Shown here: positions 15,206-23,069 of the stretch, in pieces | Numbering within the stretch: the stretch's first letter is position 1 | Layout: every line of letters starts with the position of its first letter | From: CAIKZZ01 sp035524595 | GTDB taxonomy: Bacteria > Pseudomonadota > Gammaproteobacteria > Steroidobacterales > Steroidobacteraceae | Length of the DNA stretch: 64,000 bases | Direction of reading: 5' to 3' | Assembly (NCBI GenBank): GCA_035524595.1 | Contig: DATKOP010000044.1 | Span: forward strand, 1 to 64,000 | The notes under the pieces: model-generated | Database searches by the model: none | What the model was told of the DNA's origin: nothing | What the model saw: only the letters and a program-made list of their open reading frames with translations | Made by a program: the position numbers and the translations under genes

Positions 15206-16222
15206 CTGAACACCGCGCTCCTCTTGCACGCGCCGATCGCGCTCGCACCGGTGGTGCTGTTCCTGCTCGGGCTCCTGCAGGGCGACAGCTACAAGCTGCT
15301 GCGCCTGCGGACCGTGCTCGCGATCGGCGCCGCCGGCGTGCTCGCCGCCGGCGCCAGCTACCTCGTCAACGGCTACGCCTACGGCCGCTTCGCCGGCGAC
15401 TTCGAGGCCTACGCGCGCTTCGTCTCGCCGTGGATCGAGGAGGCCCTCAAGGCCGCCTGCCTCGTGTTCCTGATCCGCACGCGCCGCGTCGGCCTCCCGG
15501 TCGATGCCGGCATCGCGGGCTTCGCGATCGGCACCGGCTTCGCGCTCGTCGAGAACCTCTACTACCTCGCCTCGCGCCCGGAGGCGACGCTCGCGGTGCA
15601 GGTGATCCGCGGCTTCGGCACGGCGATCATGCACGGCGGCACCGCGACCGTGCTCGCGATCATCTCGGTGACGCTCTACGAGCGGCGCCCGACGGGCGGG
15701 CTGCAGCTGCTGCTGCCGGGCTTCCTGGCCGCGGTCGCGCTGCATTCCGGCTTCAACTTCCTGCTGCTGCGGCCGGCGCTCGCGACGCTGGCGATGCTGG
15801 TGGTGCTGCCGCTCGTGATCTATCTCGTGTTCCGCGAGAGCGAGCGCACGCTGCGCGCCTGGCTCGACACCGACCTCGATGCCAAGGTTGAGCTGCTCGG
15901 GCAGATCACCGGCGGCACCTTCCTCGACAGCCCTGCGGGCCGCTACCTCGGGTCGCTGCGCGACCGCTTCCGGGGCGAGGACCTCGCCGACATGCTCTGC
16001 TACCTGCGCCTGCACGGCGAGCTCGCGCTGCGGGCCAAGGGCGTGCTGCTGTTGCGCGAGAGCGGCATCGACGAGCCGCCGCTCGACCCCGAGACGGTCG
16101 ACAAGCTCGCCGAGCTCGCCGCGCTCGAGCGGGCGATCGGACCGACCGGCGTCCTGGCACTGCGGCCGCTCGTGCTCGCGACCGGCAAGGACCTCTGGCA
16201 GCTGACGCTGCTCGGCCGCTAG
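15206..16222 (+). CDS. PrsW-family intramembrane metalloprotease
   Basis: 338 residues if begun at CTG 15206, which has GGAGG 5 nt upstream and gives 'NTALLLHAPIALAPV'; TTG 15224 is the next start. About seven membrane segments. PrsW motifs are present: 'PWIEEALKAACLVFLI' (catalytic Glu pair), 'GFAIGTGFALVENLYYL', 'IMHGGTATVLAI' and 'ALHSGFNFLLL' (metal-binding His). PrsW cleaves the anti-sigma RsiW in Bacillus; other family members have diverse roles. A C-terminal soluble part of about 120 residues ('DLDAKVELLGQITGG...') is not part of the core family. It is cotranscribed with, or 25 nt downstream of, the secreted peptidase gene. Confidence 0.85.
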   Translation: MNTALLLHAPIALAPVVLFLLGLLQGDSYKLLRLRTVLAIGAAGVLAAGASYLVNGYAYGRFAGDFEAYARFVSPWIEEALKAACLVFLIRTRRVGLPVDAGIAGFAIGTGFALVENLYYLASRPEATLAVQVIRGFGTAIMHGGTATVLAIISVTLYERRPTGGLQLLLPGFLAAVALHSGFNFLLLRPALATLAMLVVLPLVIYLVFRESERTLRAWLDTDLDAKVELLGQITGGTFLDSPAGRYLGSLRDRFRGEDLADMLCYLRLHGELALRAKGVLLLRESGIDEPPLDPETVDKLAELAALERAIGPTGVLALRPLVLATGKDLWQLTLLGR

Positions 16223-16355
16223 CCCGGAGGGCCGCAGGGGGGTGGGGCGGCGCGGGCGGCGCCTCGGGGGGAGGCGGCCGGCCGGTGCCGTCGGAGGGCT
16301 TTACAGCCGGGCGGCGGCCTCCAGAAACCACCAATATAATCAACGCATTGGGATC

Positions 16356-16371
16356 TGGCATGGATCGTGCT
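16356..16371 (+). promoter_or_regulatory. Sigma-54 promoter (-24/-12) of the PEP-CTERM gene
   Basis: TGGCATGGATCGTGCT matches the RpoN consensus TGGCACGN4TTGCW at all but two positions and keeps the invariant GG (-24) and GC (-12) at the correct spacing. The start site would be near 16382, about 50 nt before GTG 16432, with AAGGAG at 16416-16421. PEP-CTERM genes in other bacteria are known to depend on sigma-54 with PrsK/PrsR, which supports the reading. Confidence 0.75.
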
Positions 16372-16431
16372 TTGCATACCGGCAAGCAGCGCCGAGCGCC
16401 TGCATCTGGTCCTTCAAGGAGTAACGACGCA

Positions 16432-17100
16432 GTGCGAATTCACACCCGGGCCGCCCTCACCCTGATCCTGCTCGGCTGCGCCTCGCTGGCGCAGGCCGTC
16501 GCCATCACCTTCGCCGGCTGCGTGCCGGGCGACCTCAGCGGGCTCACGACCTGCCAGTCGAACGCGACGGTCGTCGACTTCAACAGTTCCATCGGCGCTC
16601 TGCCGGGCGGCTACACGGGCACGGGCGGCGCCGGCGGCGTGGTCGTCGTCGGCTCGCTCGGCGGCCAGTTCGCGCAGCCGGGCGGCGCCGGCAGCGACCT
16701 GACCCCGTACCTGACGACGCCGACGCCCGGCAACAACGCGGTCGGCGAGGTGACGGCCACGATCGGCGGCAGCTACAACTACTTCGGCCTCTACTGGGGC
16801 TCGATGGACGCCTACAACACGCTCAGCTTCTACAACCAGGGCACGCTCATCGGCACGCTGACCGGCGCGCAGGTGATCGCGGCCGACACGGCACTCGGCA
16901 ACCAGACCGCGGCCGGCTCGAACCAGTACGTGAACCTCTGGTTCGGCAGCCAGAGCTTCGACACCGTGGTGTTCGACTCGACGAACTTCGCCTTCGAGTC
17001 CGACAACCACGCCTATGCCCGGGTCCCGGAGCCGGCGACGCTCGGCCTGTTGGGCCTCGGGCTCGCGGCACTCGGCCTCGGCCGCCGCCGCCGGCGCTGA
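16432..17100 (+). CDS. PEP-CTERM sorted secreted protein
   Basis: 222 residues from GTG 16432 (AAGGAG 10 nt upstream); the frame is open further upstream but lacks a signal there. Signal peptide 'TRAALTLILLGCASLAQA'. The mature part is Gly/Thr/Asn-rich with beta character ('NYFGLYWGSMDAYNTLSFYN') typical of PEP-CTERM exoproteins. The C-terminus has the full sorting signal: 'VPEPATLGLLGLG' (from about residue 198), hydrophobic helix, then five Arg/basic residues. An exosortase elsewhere in the genome should cleave at the PEP motif. Expected to be exported with exopolysaccharide or biofilm matrix. Transcription from the sigma-54 site upstream; a strong terminator follows. Confidence 0.92.
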   Translation: MRIHTRAALTLILLGCASLAQAVAITFAGCVPGDLSGLTTCQSNATVVDFNSSIGALPGGYTGTGGAGGVVVVGSLGGQFAQPGGAGSDLTPYLTTPTPGNNAVGEVTATIGGSYNYFGLYWGSMDAYNTLSFYNQGTLIGTLTGAQVIAADTALGNQTAAGSNQYVNLWFGSQSFDTVVFDSTNFAFESDNHAYARVPEPATLGLLGLGLAALGLGRRRRR

Positions 17101-17119
17101 CCTGCACGCGGGCGCGCCC

Positions 17120-17149
17120 GCAGGACCCCGCGGTGCGGCGGGGTCCTGC
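17120..17149. terminator. Bidirectional terminator between convergent genes
   Basis: Perfect 12-bp stem GCAGGACCCCGC (17120-17131) / GCGGGGTCCTGC (17138-17149) with a six-base loop, followed by TT on the plus strand. It lies 20 nt after the PEP-CTERM gene and 43 nt after the end of the convergent receptor gene, so it may serve both. Confidence 0.7.
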
Positions 17150-17191
17150 TTCATGGCGCCCGCGCGCGCCGGGGCGCGGCTGCGGCGCCGC

Positions 17192-19180
17192 TCAGCGGTC
17201 GATCGAGACGCTCAGCAGGAAGCGCCGGCCGAGCTCGGGGATCACCTGGCCGAAGGGCGTCAGGTGCAGGCCGCGCGCGTCGCTGAGATTGAGCGCATCG
17301 AGGCGCACCGTGAAGGGGTGATTGTGCAGCCGTGACTCGTAGCGCAGGCCCGCGCTCGCGGTGGTGAGCGGCGGCAGCGTCGCGTCGTTGGCGAGGGTCG
17401 CGGTGCGCTCCGAGAGGCGCGCGAGCTGCACCGAGCCCGCGAACGGCCGCAGCACGGGCGGCGCGTAGTCGACATTGAGCGACAGCGTCAGCGGCACCGG
17501 GCCGATCGGCACCGAGCCGAGCCCGGCGGCGGGCTCGGTGCGGTCGAGGTGCGGCTTCAGCCACACGCCGCCCGCCACGACCGTGAGCCCGGAGCCACCC
17601 GCGTAGGCGAGCGAGCTCTCGAGGCCGCGGTGGCGGACGGTGCCGAGCGCGCGGTAGGTGCCGGTCTCGTCGGTGTTGAAGTACACCTTCTGGATCTCGA
17701 AGCCGCCGAGCACCAGCGACAGGCCGTTCGCGGGCGCGTAGCGCAGGCCGCCGTCGACCTGGCGCGAGCGCGTCGCGGGCGGCGGCTGGCCGGGCACCGC
17801 GGAGTCGACCGGCGCGGGCGCCGAGTCCTCGAGGCCCTGCAGGAAGCTGCCGTACAGCGTCACCGCGTGCCCGGCCTCGACCGTGAACTTGAGGCTCGCG
17901 AGCCACGGCGTCGTCAGCTCGCCCTGCGCGATGCCGGGCGTCTCAATGACGGTGCGCCGGTAGTGGCTCTTCAGCAGCCCGACGCCGAGCGTGCCGACGC
18001 CCTTCCAGCGCTCCTCGTACACGGCGCCGAGGTCGAGCTGGCGGGTCTCGTCGAGGTAGCTCGGGATTGGTGGCATGTCGAAGGGCGGCGGGCAGGTCTC
18101 AGGCGGCGTGGTCGGCGGACCGGAGTCCAGCGTCGTCGTGCCGTAGCACGCCAGCTGGTCGCCGCCGTAGGCGTGGTCGGCGCTGCGGCCGCGCAGCGAG
18201 AGGTCGAGCCGGCGCGTGTGCAGCTCGCCGCCGAACTCGCGCGCGAGGCGGACCTCGCCCGAGGTCGAGCTCGAGGTCAGCGGCGGCAGCCGGTCGAGCC
18301 GGTGATCGACCGTGCGATCGGGCAGGACCGAGAGGTATTCCTCGATGTCGGAGGCGCGGTCCGCCTCGCGCGCGTGGAACAGGCCGGCGGTCAGCGTCCA
18401 GCGCGCGCCGAGGCCCTGGTGGACCACGACGCCGAGCGTCGTCGCGTGCCAGCCGTAGCTCGTGAACGGCTGCGAGGCGAGCGCGCGCGCATCGAACAGC
18501 GGCGGCACCTCGACGCCGTCGCTGAACACGAACGGCAGCAGCGCATGCTGGCTGCCGTTCATCGTCGACCAGAACGGCACGATCTCGGTGCGCGCCGACG
18601 GGCGCCAGCGCAGCACCACCCCGGCGCTCGTGTTGCCGGCCGCGCGCGCCTGGTCGCCGGCGAAGTCCTTGCTGTAGCCGAGGCAGGCGGAACCGGCGAG
18701 GTGGTCGCCGAGCGGCGTCTGGCCCTCGATCAGCGCGGTCGCCTCCTGGTACGGACCGCGGGTCGCGACCGCGCCGAGCGCGGTCGCATCGCCCGGCGTG
18801 AACAGCCTCAGGTCCGCGATGCCGGTCGGCGCGGGGAAGCTGTACGACTGCGCCGTGATGCCGATCCGCATCACGGTCGCGCGCGCGGTGCAGGGACCGA
18901 CGTAGGCGCTCGGGTTGTCGAAATAGAGGCCCTCGATGCGCAGGTTGCCGGCCTGCTGCGGGCTGAAGCCGCGCGCGTCCGCGATCGAGTAGAGGCCGAT
19001 CGCCTGGTTGCCGACCGCGAGCCCGAAGGCGTCCTCGGCGACCGAGACGGCGTTCTCCTGCACCGGCTCCGCGGCGGCGGCGGCCGCGGCGAGCGCCAGC
19101 ACGAGCGCGCTGAGCGGCGCGCGCGCGCGCCGCCGCGCGCCCGCCCGCGATCCGCCCCCGCTCACGTCCGTCCGCGCCAC
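17192..19180 (-). CDS. TonB-dependent outer-membrane receptor (glucan uptake candidate)
   Basis: 662 residues from GTG 19180, chosen for the ribosome site GGGGAG about 7 nt before and the signal peptide 'APLSALVLALAAAAAAAEP'; the frame runs open upstream through the GH81 gene without meaning. A short plug follows ('AVGNQAIGLYSIADARGFSP...RIEGLYFD'), then about 22 barrel strands, ending with the TBDR-like 'LDALNLSD...PELGRRFLLSVSIDR'. Part of one minus-strand unit with the GH81 gene 74 nt upstream, so import of beta-1,3-gluco-oligosaccharides is inferred. It is rather short for a TonB receptor, and no TonB box was recognised. Confidence 0.8.
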   Translation of the reverse strand: MARTDVSGGGSRAGARRRARAPLSALVLALAAAAAAAEPVQENAVSVAEDAFGLAVGNQAIGLYSIADARGFSPQQAGNLRIEGLYFDNPSAYVGPCTARATVMRIGITAQSYSFPAPTGIADLRLFTPGDATALGAVATRGPYQEATALIEGQTPLGDHLAGSACLGYSKDFAGDQARAAGNTSAGVVLRWRPSARTEIVPFWSTMNGSQHALLPFVFSDGVEVPPLFDARALASQPFTSYGWHATTLGVVVHQGLGARWTLTAGLFHAREADRASDIEEYLSVLPDRTVDHRLDRLPPLTSSSTSGEVRLAREFGGELHTRRLDLSLRGRSADHAYGGDQLACYGTTTLDSGPPTTPPETCPPPFDMPPIPSYLDETRQLDLGAVYEERWKGVGTLGVGLLKSHYRRTVIETPGIAQGELTTPWLASLKFTVEAGHAVTLYGSFLQGLEDSAPAPVDSAVPGQPPPATRSRQVDGGLRYAPANGLSLVLGGFEIQKVYFNTDETGTYRALGTVRHRGLESSLAYAGGSGLTVVAGGVWLKPHLDRTEPAAGLGSVPIGPVPLTLSLNVDYAPPVLRPFAGSVQLARLSERTATLANDATLPPLTTASAGLRYESRLHNHPFTVRLDALNLSDARGLHLTPFGQVIPELGRRFLLSVSIDR

Positions 19181-19254
19181 CGCACGCTCCCCGCTCAAGC
19201 GGCCGGAGCATACCGTGCCGGCCGTGCGGCCGGCGCGTGCGGCCGGCAGCGCGC

Positions 19255-21603
19255 TCAACGACTGCGCGCCAGCGCGTGCGGCGGCACCATGAGCACCTTG
19301 CCGTCGCTGAAGTGCACCGTCAGCGCCGCGTCGCGTGCGTTGTAGGCGAGGTAGCTGCGGCCGCGGCGCGCGTCGCCGAACACGGCAAAGAGCGGCGTGT
19401 CGGCCGCGACGCTCAGGTCCGGCGCGCCCGTCGCCGCGAGGCTCGCCAGCCAGAAGAAGGTGTGCGCGCGCGTCTCGCCGAACTCGACGTGGCCGTCCGG
19501 GTTCCAGGCGGCGCGGCCGGCGGCGGGGTCGGCGAGCGCGAGGAAGCCCGCGAGCAGGTCCTGCCAGATGTCGGGCGGCGTGCCGTCGGTATGGCCGCGG
19601 GCGTAGTAGGCCTGCTGCTTGGCCGGCAGGGCCGCGATGATCCGGCGCACGGCCGCGGGATCGGCGCCGAGGTAGGTGGCAGCGGGCGTCAGCGGCAGGA
19701 CGTTGATGCCGGCGATCTGCCGCGGCTCCTCGGTCCACCAGGTGTTGTAGGCGTACTTGCCGCCGAACACCATGCTCGCGAACGGCTCGCCGAACTCGGG
19801 CCTGATCACCTGGTGGTCGAGGTCGAACCAGTACTGCTGCACCGAGGCGATCTCGCTCGTGTACAGGTAGATGCCGAGGTCCCTGAGCCGCCGGTCGCCC
19901 GTGGCCTCGCCGAGCAGCACGAGGCTCGCCCAGGCGTTGACGGCCTCGGACGAGGACTCCTGGTTGTTGCCGGCGACGAGGTTCGCGGTGCCCGAGGCCC
20001 ACGAGTGGCCCTCGTAGACGTCGAAGTTCCTGAGGAACGGGAAGTCGGCGCGGCCGCGCTCGGCGGTCGCGATGTCGGCGACGAGCTTGCCGACCATGCC
20101 GCCGTAGCGCGCCGCGCCGAGCCAGTCGCGATCGCGCAGCGCCAGGTGCGCCGCGGCACCCAGCCAGTAGCCGTAGTGGAAGTGGTGGTCGTTCATGTTC
20201 TGGATGCTGTTGTACTCCTGCGGGATGCCGACGAAGGTGCCGAGCCGCGCGTCCTCGACGAAGTAGCCGGCGTGGCGGCCGTCGAACCACGACTCGAGCC
20301 GCGCCCGCACCGCCGCGAGCAGCGCATCGCGCGCCGCGAGCTCGCCCTCGGCCTCGGCGATGCCCGCGAGCTGCACGCGCGCGTTCAGCTCCTTGCCGGT
20401 CCAGTAGGTGCCCGCGGCGCCGGGCGCGGCCGGGCCGCCGAGCCGGGCGGCGTCGGCGGCGAGCAGCCGGCCGAGCGCGTCGCGATCGGCCGCGTCCTCG
20501 AGCCCGCCCCAGTAGGGCACGAAGCCGTGGTAGCGGCGCCGGACCACGAAGCGGTTCGCCGCGACGAGGCGGATCGGGCCGCGCACCGACTCGTACTGGT
20601 AGAGCGCCGCCGGCGGCGGCGCCGCCGCCGACCAGTGGTGCGGGTAGAGGCCCATGAAGGTCGTGAGGTTCTCGCCCTCGCGCGCCAGCGTCGTGACCGC
20701 GAAGGTCTCCGTCACGGTGCTCGCGCGCTCGTCGTACGCCCAGCTGACGCGGGTATCGGTGGGGAAGGCGTAGGCCCGGGCGAGGAAGTCGCGCACCGTC
20801 GCCTCGCGCCCGTCCGGCAGGCCCGCGACCGAGAAGTAGCGGGCGCCCTGCGGCAGGCGCAGCACGAACTCGGTGGCGCCGGCCCGCTCCCAGCGCGCGC
20901 CGTGCGGCGCGAACGCGGCGTAGGCGCGGCCGGCGACCGCGAAGGCGAGCGCGCGCGGGTCGCGGGCGGGATCCGCCGGGTCCCAGAGGAGGGCGGGCGC
21001 GGCCGCGAGCGTCAGGCGCACGTCGCCACGGCTGCACTCGAAGTAGCTGAACGGGCTGCCGTGCAGCACGGTCGCGCGCAGCGACTCGCCGGCGCCGGCC
21101 GCCAGCGTGATCTCCGCGAGCCAGTCGGCGTGGCGCGTCAGGCGCGCATCGCGCGGCGCGAACGCGAGCGGCGCGACCACGATCGCCGGCACGTGCAGGT
21201 AGCGCATCTCCTTGCGGCCGCCGCCGTCCAGGACGGCGAGCTCGCGCGCCGGCAGGCCGATCTCGAAACCCGCCGGCCCCGCGGCGTAGCTCATCGGCAG
21301 CGCGTACAACGGCCGCGACCAGCGCTGGAACATCACCGACGAGTCCCACTGGTTGGTGGGCGCGGCGGCCCTCGCCGCCGCCCCGCCCCGAAACGGCGCC
21401 GGCGGCGGGACGAGGTCGATGCCGGTCGCGCCGTGGCGCGGCGCCGTGTAGTAGGTGCCGGCGCCGAGGTGCACGGACCCCGCCTCAGGCGCGTCGGCAG
21501 TCGCGACCGCGACGCCGCAGGCGCCGAGCAGCAGCGCGCCGCGCCACGGCGGTCGCCGCCGCCGCGTCCGGCCGTTGTCCTCGTGCGGCGGCGGGCGGGT
21601 CAT
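19255..21603 (-). CDS. GH81 endo-beta-1,3-glucanase, secreted
   Basis: 782 residues from ATG 21603 ('MTRPPPHEDNGRTRRRR' plus hydrophobic core and 'LLGACG', which could be a lipobox). The GH81 family is recognised from the beta-sandwich N-terminal part ('APTNQWDSSVMFQRWSRPLY', 'TFMGLYPHHW') and the catalytic barrel: 'YNSIQNMNDHHFHYGYW' (about 466-482, Asp/His) and 'EGHSWASG...NNQESSSEAVNAW' (about 535-555, Glu residues). It hydrolyses laminarin, callose and fungal beta-1,3-glucan internally. It is followed by a TonB-dependent receptor in the same unit. No regulator or sugar kinase adjoins. Confidence 0.92.
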   Translation of the reverse strand: MTRPPPHEDNGRTRRRRPPWRGALLLGACGVAVATADAPEAGSVHLGAGTYYTAPRHGATGIDLVPPPAPFRGGAAARAAAPTNQWDSSVMFQRWSRPLYALPMSYAAGPAGFEIGLPARELAVLDGGGRKEMRYLHVPAIVVAPLAFAPRDARLTRHADWLAEITLAAGAGESLRATVLHGSPFSYFECSRGDVRLTLAAAPALLWDPADPARDPRALAFAVAGRAYAAFAPHGARWERAGATEFVLRLPQGARYFSVAGLPDGREATVRDFLARAYAFPTDTRVSWAYDERASTVTETFAVTTLAREGENLTTFMGLYPHHWSAAAPPPAALYQYESVRGPIRLVAANRFVVRRRYHGFVPYWGGLEDAADRDALGRLLAADAARLGGPAAPGAAGTYWTGKELNARVQLAGIAEAEGELAARDALLAAVRARLESWFDGRHAGYFVEDARLGTFVGIPQEYNSIQNMNDHHFHYGYWLGAAAHLALRDRDWLGAARYGGMVGKLVADIATAERGRADFPFLRNFDVYEGHSWASGTANLVAGNNQESSSEAVNAWASLVLLGEATGDRRLRDLGIYLYTSEIASVQQYWFDLDHQVIRPEFGEPFASMVFGGKYAYNTWWTEEPRQIAGINVLPLTPAATYLGADPAAVRRIIAALPAKQQAYYARGHTDGTPPDIWQDLLAGFLALADPAAGRAAWNPDGHVEFGETRAHTFFWLASLAATGAPDLSVAADTPLFAVFGDARRGRSYLAYNARDAALTVHFSDGKVLMVPPHALARSR

Positions 21604-21860
21604 CGGGCGGCGGGGCTCCGGGCGGTACGGGACGCGCCTCGGTCCGGGCGGGGGCGGAGCGCGAGCGCCCGGCGATGGTCGCACCGCGGCTCGGGGCGCG
21701 CCACGGGGGTCGCTTCGGCCGGGCCGCAAGGGTAGGGCAGAAGCCTAAGCGCCGGCACCCGCCGCGAGTGGGAAGTGCGCATAGTCGCGGGCGGGCGAGT
21801 CCGTGTCCACTGGCGCATCGGCAACCCTGGCATGACCCGGCCGCAGCGGGGAGACGCGCC

Positions 21861-22337
21861 ATGACGCTCGCCATCACTTCACCCGCGTTCGCGGCCGACG
21901 GCACGATCCCGGCGCGCTACACCTGCGACGGCGAGGACCTGTCGCCGCCGCTCGCCTTCAACGGGCTGCCGCCGGGGACCCAGAGCCTCGCGCTGATCAT
22001 CGAGGATCCGGACGCGCCGGACCCGGCCGCGCCGACGACCGTCTGGGTGCACTGGATCGTCTACAACATCCCGCCGACGACCCGCGCCTTCGCCGAGAAC
22101 GCCGCGCGTCGCGGGCTGCCGCCCGGGGCGCTCGGCGGCCGCAACGACTGGGGGCGCGGCGGCTACGGCGGCCCGTGCCCGCCGATCGGGCGGCACCGCT
22201 ACGTGCACCGCCTGCTCGCGCTCGACACGCTGCTGCCGGACCTGAAGGGCCCGACCCGGGCCGATCTCGAGCAGGCCGCGGCCGGCCACGTGCTCGCCGA
22301 GGCCCGGCTCGTCGCGAGCTACGCCCGTCCGCCCTGA
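21861..22337 (+). CDS. YbhB/YbcL-type PEBP (Raf-kinase-inhibitor-like) protein
   Basis: 158 residues from ATG 21861, with GGGGAGA about 7 nt upstream. Phosphatidylethanolamine-binding-protein fold: 'ITSPAFAADGTIPARYTCDGEDLSPPL', 'IIEDPDAPDP', 'WVHWIVYNIPP' and 'GYGGPCPPIGRHRYVHRLLALD' (anion-binding pocket). Bacterial members are small, usually cytoplasmic or periplasmic, and of unclear function. No signal peptide. Monocistronic and convergent with the cytochrome c4 gene. Length matches the family. Confidence 0.92.
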   Translation: MTLAITSPAFAADGTIPARYTCDGEDLSPPLAFNGLPPGTQSLALIIEDPDAPDPAAPTTVWVHWIVYNIPPTTRAFAENAARRGLPPGALGGRNDWGRGGYGGPCPPIGRHRYVHRLLALDTLLPDLKGPTRADLEQAAAGHVLAEARLVASYARPP

Positions 22338-22365
22338 GCGGCGGCCCGAGCGCGCAAGCCCAGGG

Positions 22366-22386
22366 CCGGCGGCGTCGGGCCGCCGG
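22366..22386. terminator. GC hairpin between convergent genes
   Basis: CCGGCGGC (22366-22373) pairs with GCCGCCGG (22379-22386) around a five-base loop, between the stops at 22337 (plus) and 22417 (minus). No T-tract, so termination is only suggested. Confidence 0.4.
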
Positions 22387-22416
22387 TCGCGGGCGTTCGG
22401 GCGGGGCGGCGGGCGC

Positions 22417-23040
22417 CTAGTGCTGCGCCTCGAGGTAGGCCGCGACCGCACGCATCTCCTCGAGCTTGAGCCCCTGCGCGACGCCGTGCATGACGGCGAC
22501 GTTGCGCATGTTGCTCTGGAAGGAGCCGAGCTGCTTCAGCACGTACTGCGCGTGCTGGCCGGCGAGCCGCGGGAAGTCGCCCATGCCGCGCGCATCCGGG
22601 CCGTGGCAGGCCGCGCAGGCGGGCACGCCCACCGCCTCGACGCCCTTCTCGTAGATCTGCCGCCCGCGATCGACGAGCGAGGCCTCGCCGGCATGGCCGG
22701 CGCCGGGCTTCTGCGCCGCGTAGTACTGCGCCAGCGCCTCGATCGTGTCGTCCTCGAGCGCGGCCGACATGCCCCACATGTAGCCGATCGCGTCGGCGTC
22801 GCCGCGCGTCTGGCTGCGGAAGGCCTTGAGCTGCGCGGCCAGGTAGTTGGCGTTCTGGCCGGCGAGCCGCGGGTACTTCGGCTGCTGGCTGACGCCGGTG
22901 GCCCCGTGGCAGCTGCCGCAGGTGCCGACCGCGATGCGCACCGCGTGCTCGTGGGTGGCGGCGTCGATCGTGTCGGCGCGCGCGGCGCCGAGGCCGAGCG
23001 CGCACAGGAGCCCGAGGGCCATGGCGATTGGATGTCTCAT
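22417..23040 (-). CDS. Dihaem cytochrome c4-like protein
   Basis: 207 residues. Sec signal peptide (1-22). Two class-I cytochrome c domains, each with CxxCH: 'CGSCH' (41-45) and 'CAACH' (142-146), and Met ligand candidates in 'GYMWGMSAAL' and 'NVAVMHGVAQGL'. Paired 'PKYPRLAGQNANYL' and 'FPRLAGQHAQYVL' segments are the cytochrome c4 signature. A periplasmic electron carrier between donors and terminal oxidases. It starts 29 nt after the cytochrome-porin stop, so the two are probably cotranscribed and functionally linked. Start ATG 23040. Confidence 0.92.
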   Translation of the reverse strand: MRHPIAMALGLLCALGLGAARADTIDAATHEHAVRIAVGTCGSCHGATGVSQQPKYPRLAGQNANYLAAQLKAFRSQTRGDADAIGYMWGMSAALEDDTIEALAQYYAAQKPGAGHAGEASLVDRGRQIYEKGVEAVGVPACAACHGPDARGMGDFPRLAGQHAQYVLKQLGSFQSNMRNVAVMHGVAQGLKLEEMRAVAAYLEAQH

Positions 23041-23069
23041 CAGATGCGCTCCTTCAGGTCCGGCGCGGG

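Noticed and set aside
11491..15213. 1240-codon open frame on the minus strand
   Set aside because: Antisense to the secreted peptidase gene. Arg/Ala/Val-rich composition without domains; the plus strand has recognisable motifs. A by-product of very high GC in third positions.
16335..16340. Perfect TATAAT upstream of the PEP-CTERM gene
   Set aside because: No -35 at 16-18 nt (the nearest TTTACA is 29 nt away). The sigma-54 element just downstream explains the gene better.
19181..21349. In-frame upstream extension of the TonB receptor through the GH81 gene
   Set aside because: The receptor signal peptide and ribosome site lie at 19180; the extension is a frame-shadow of GH81.
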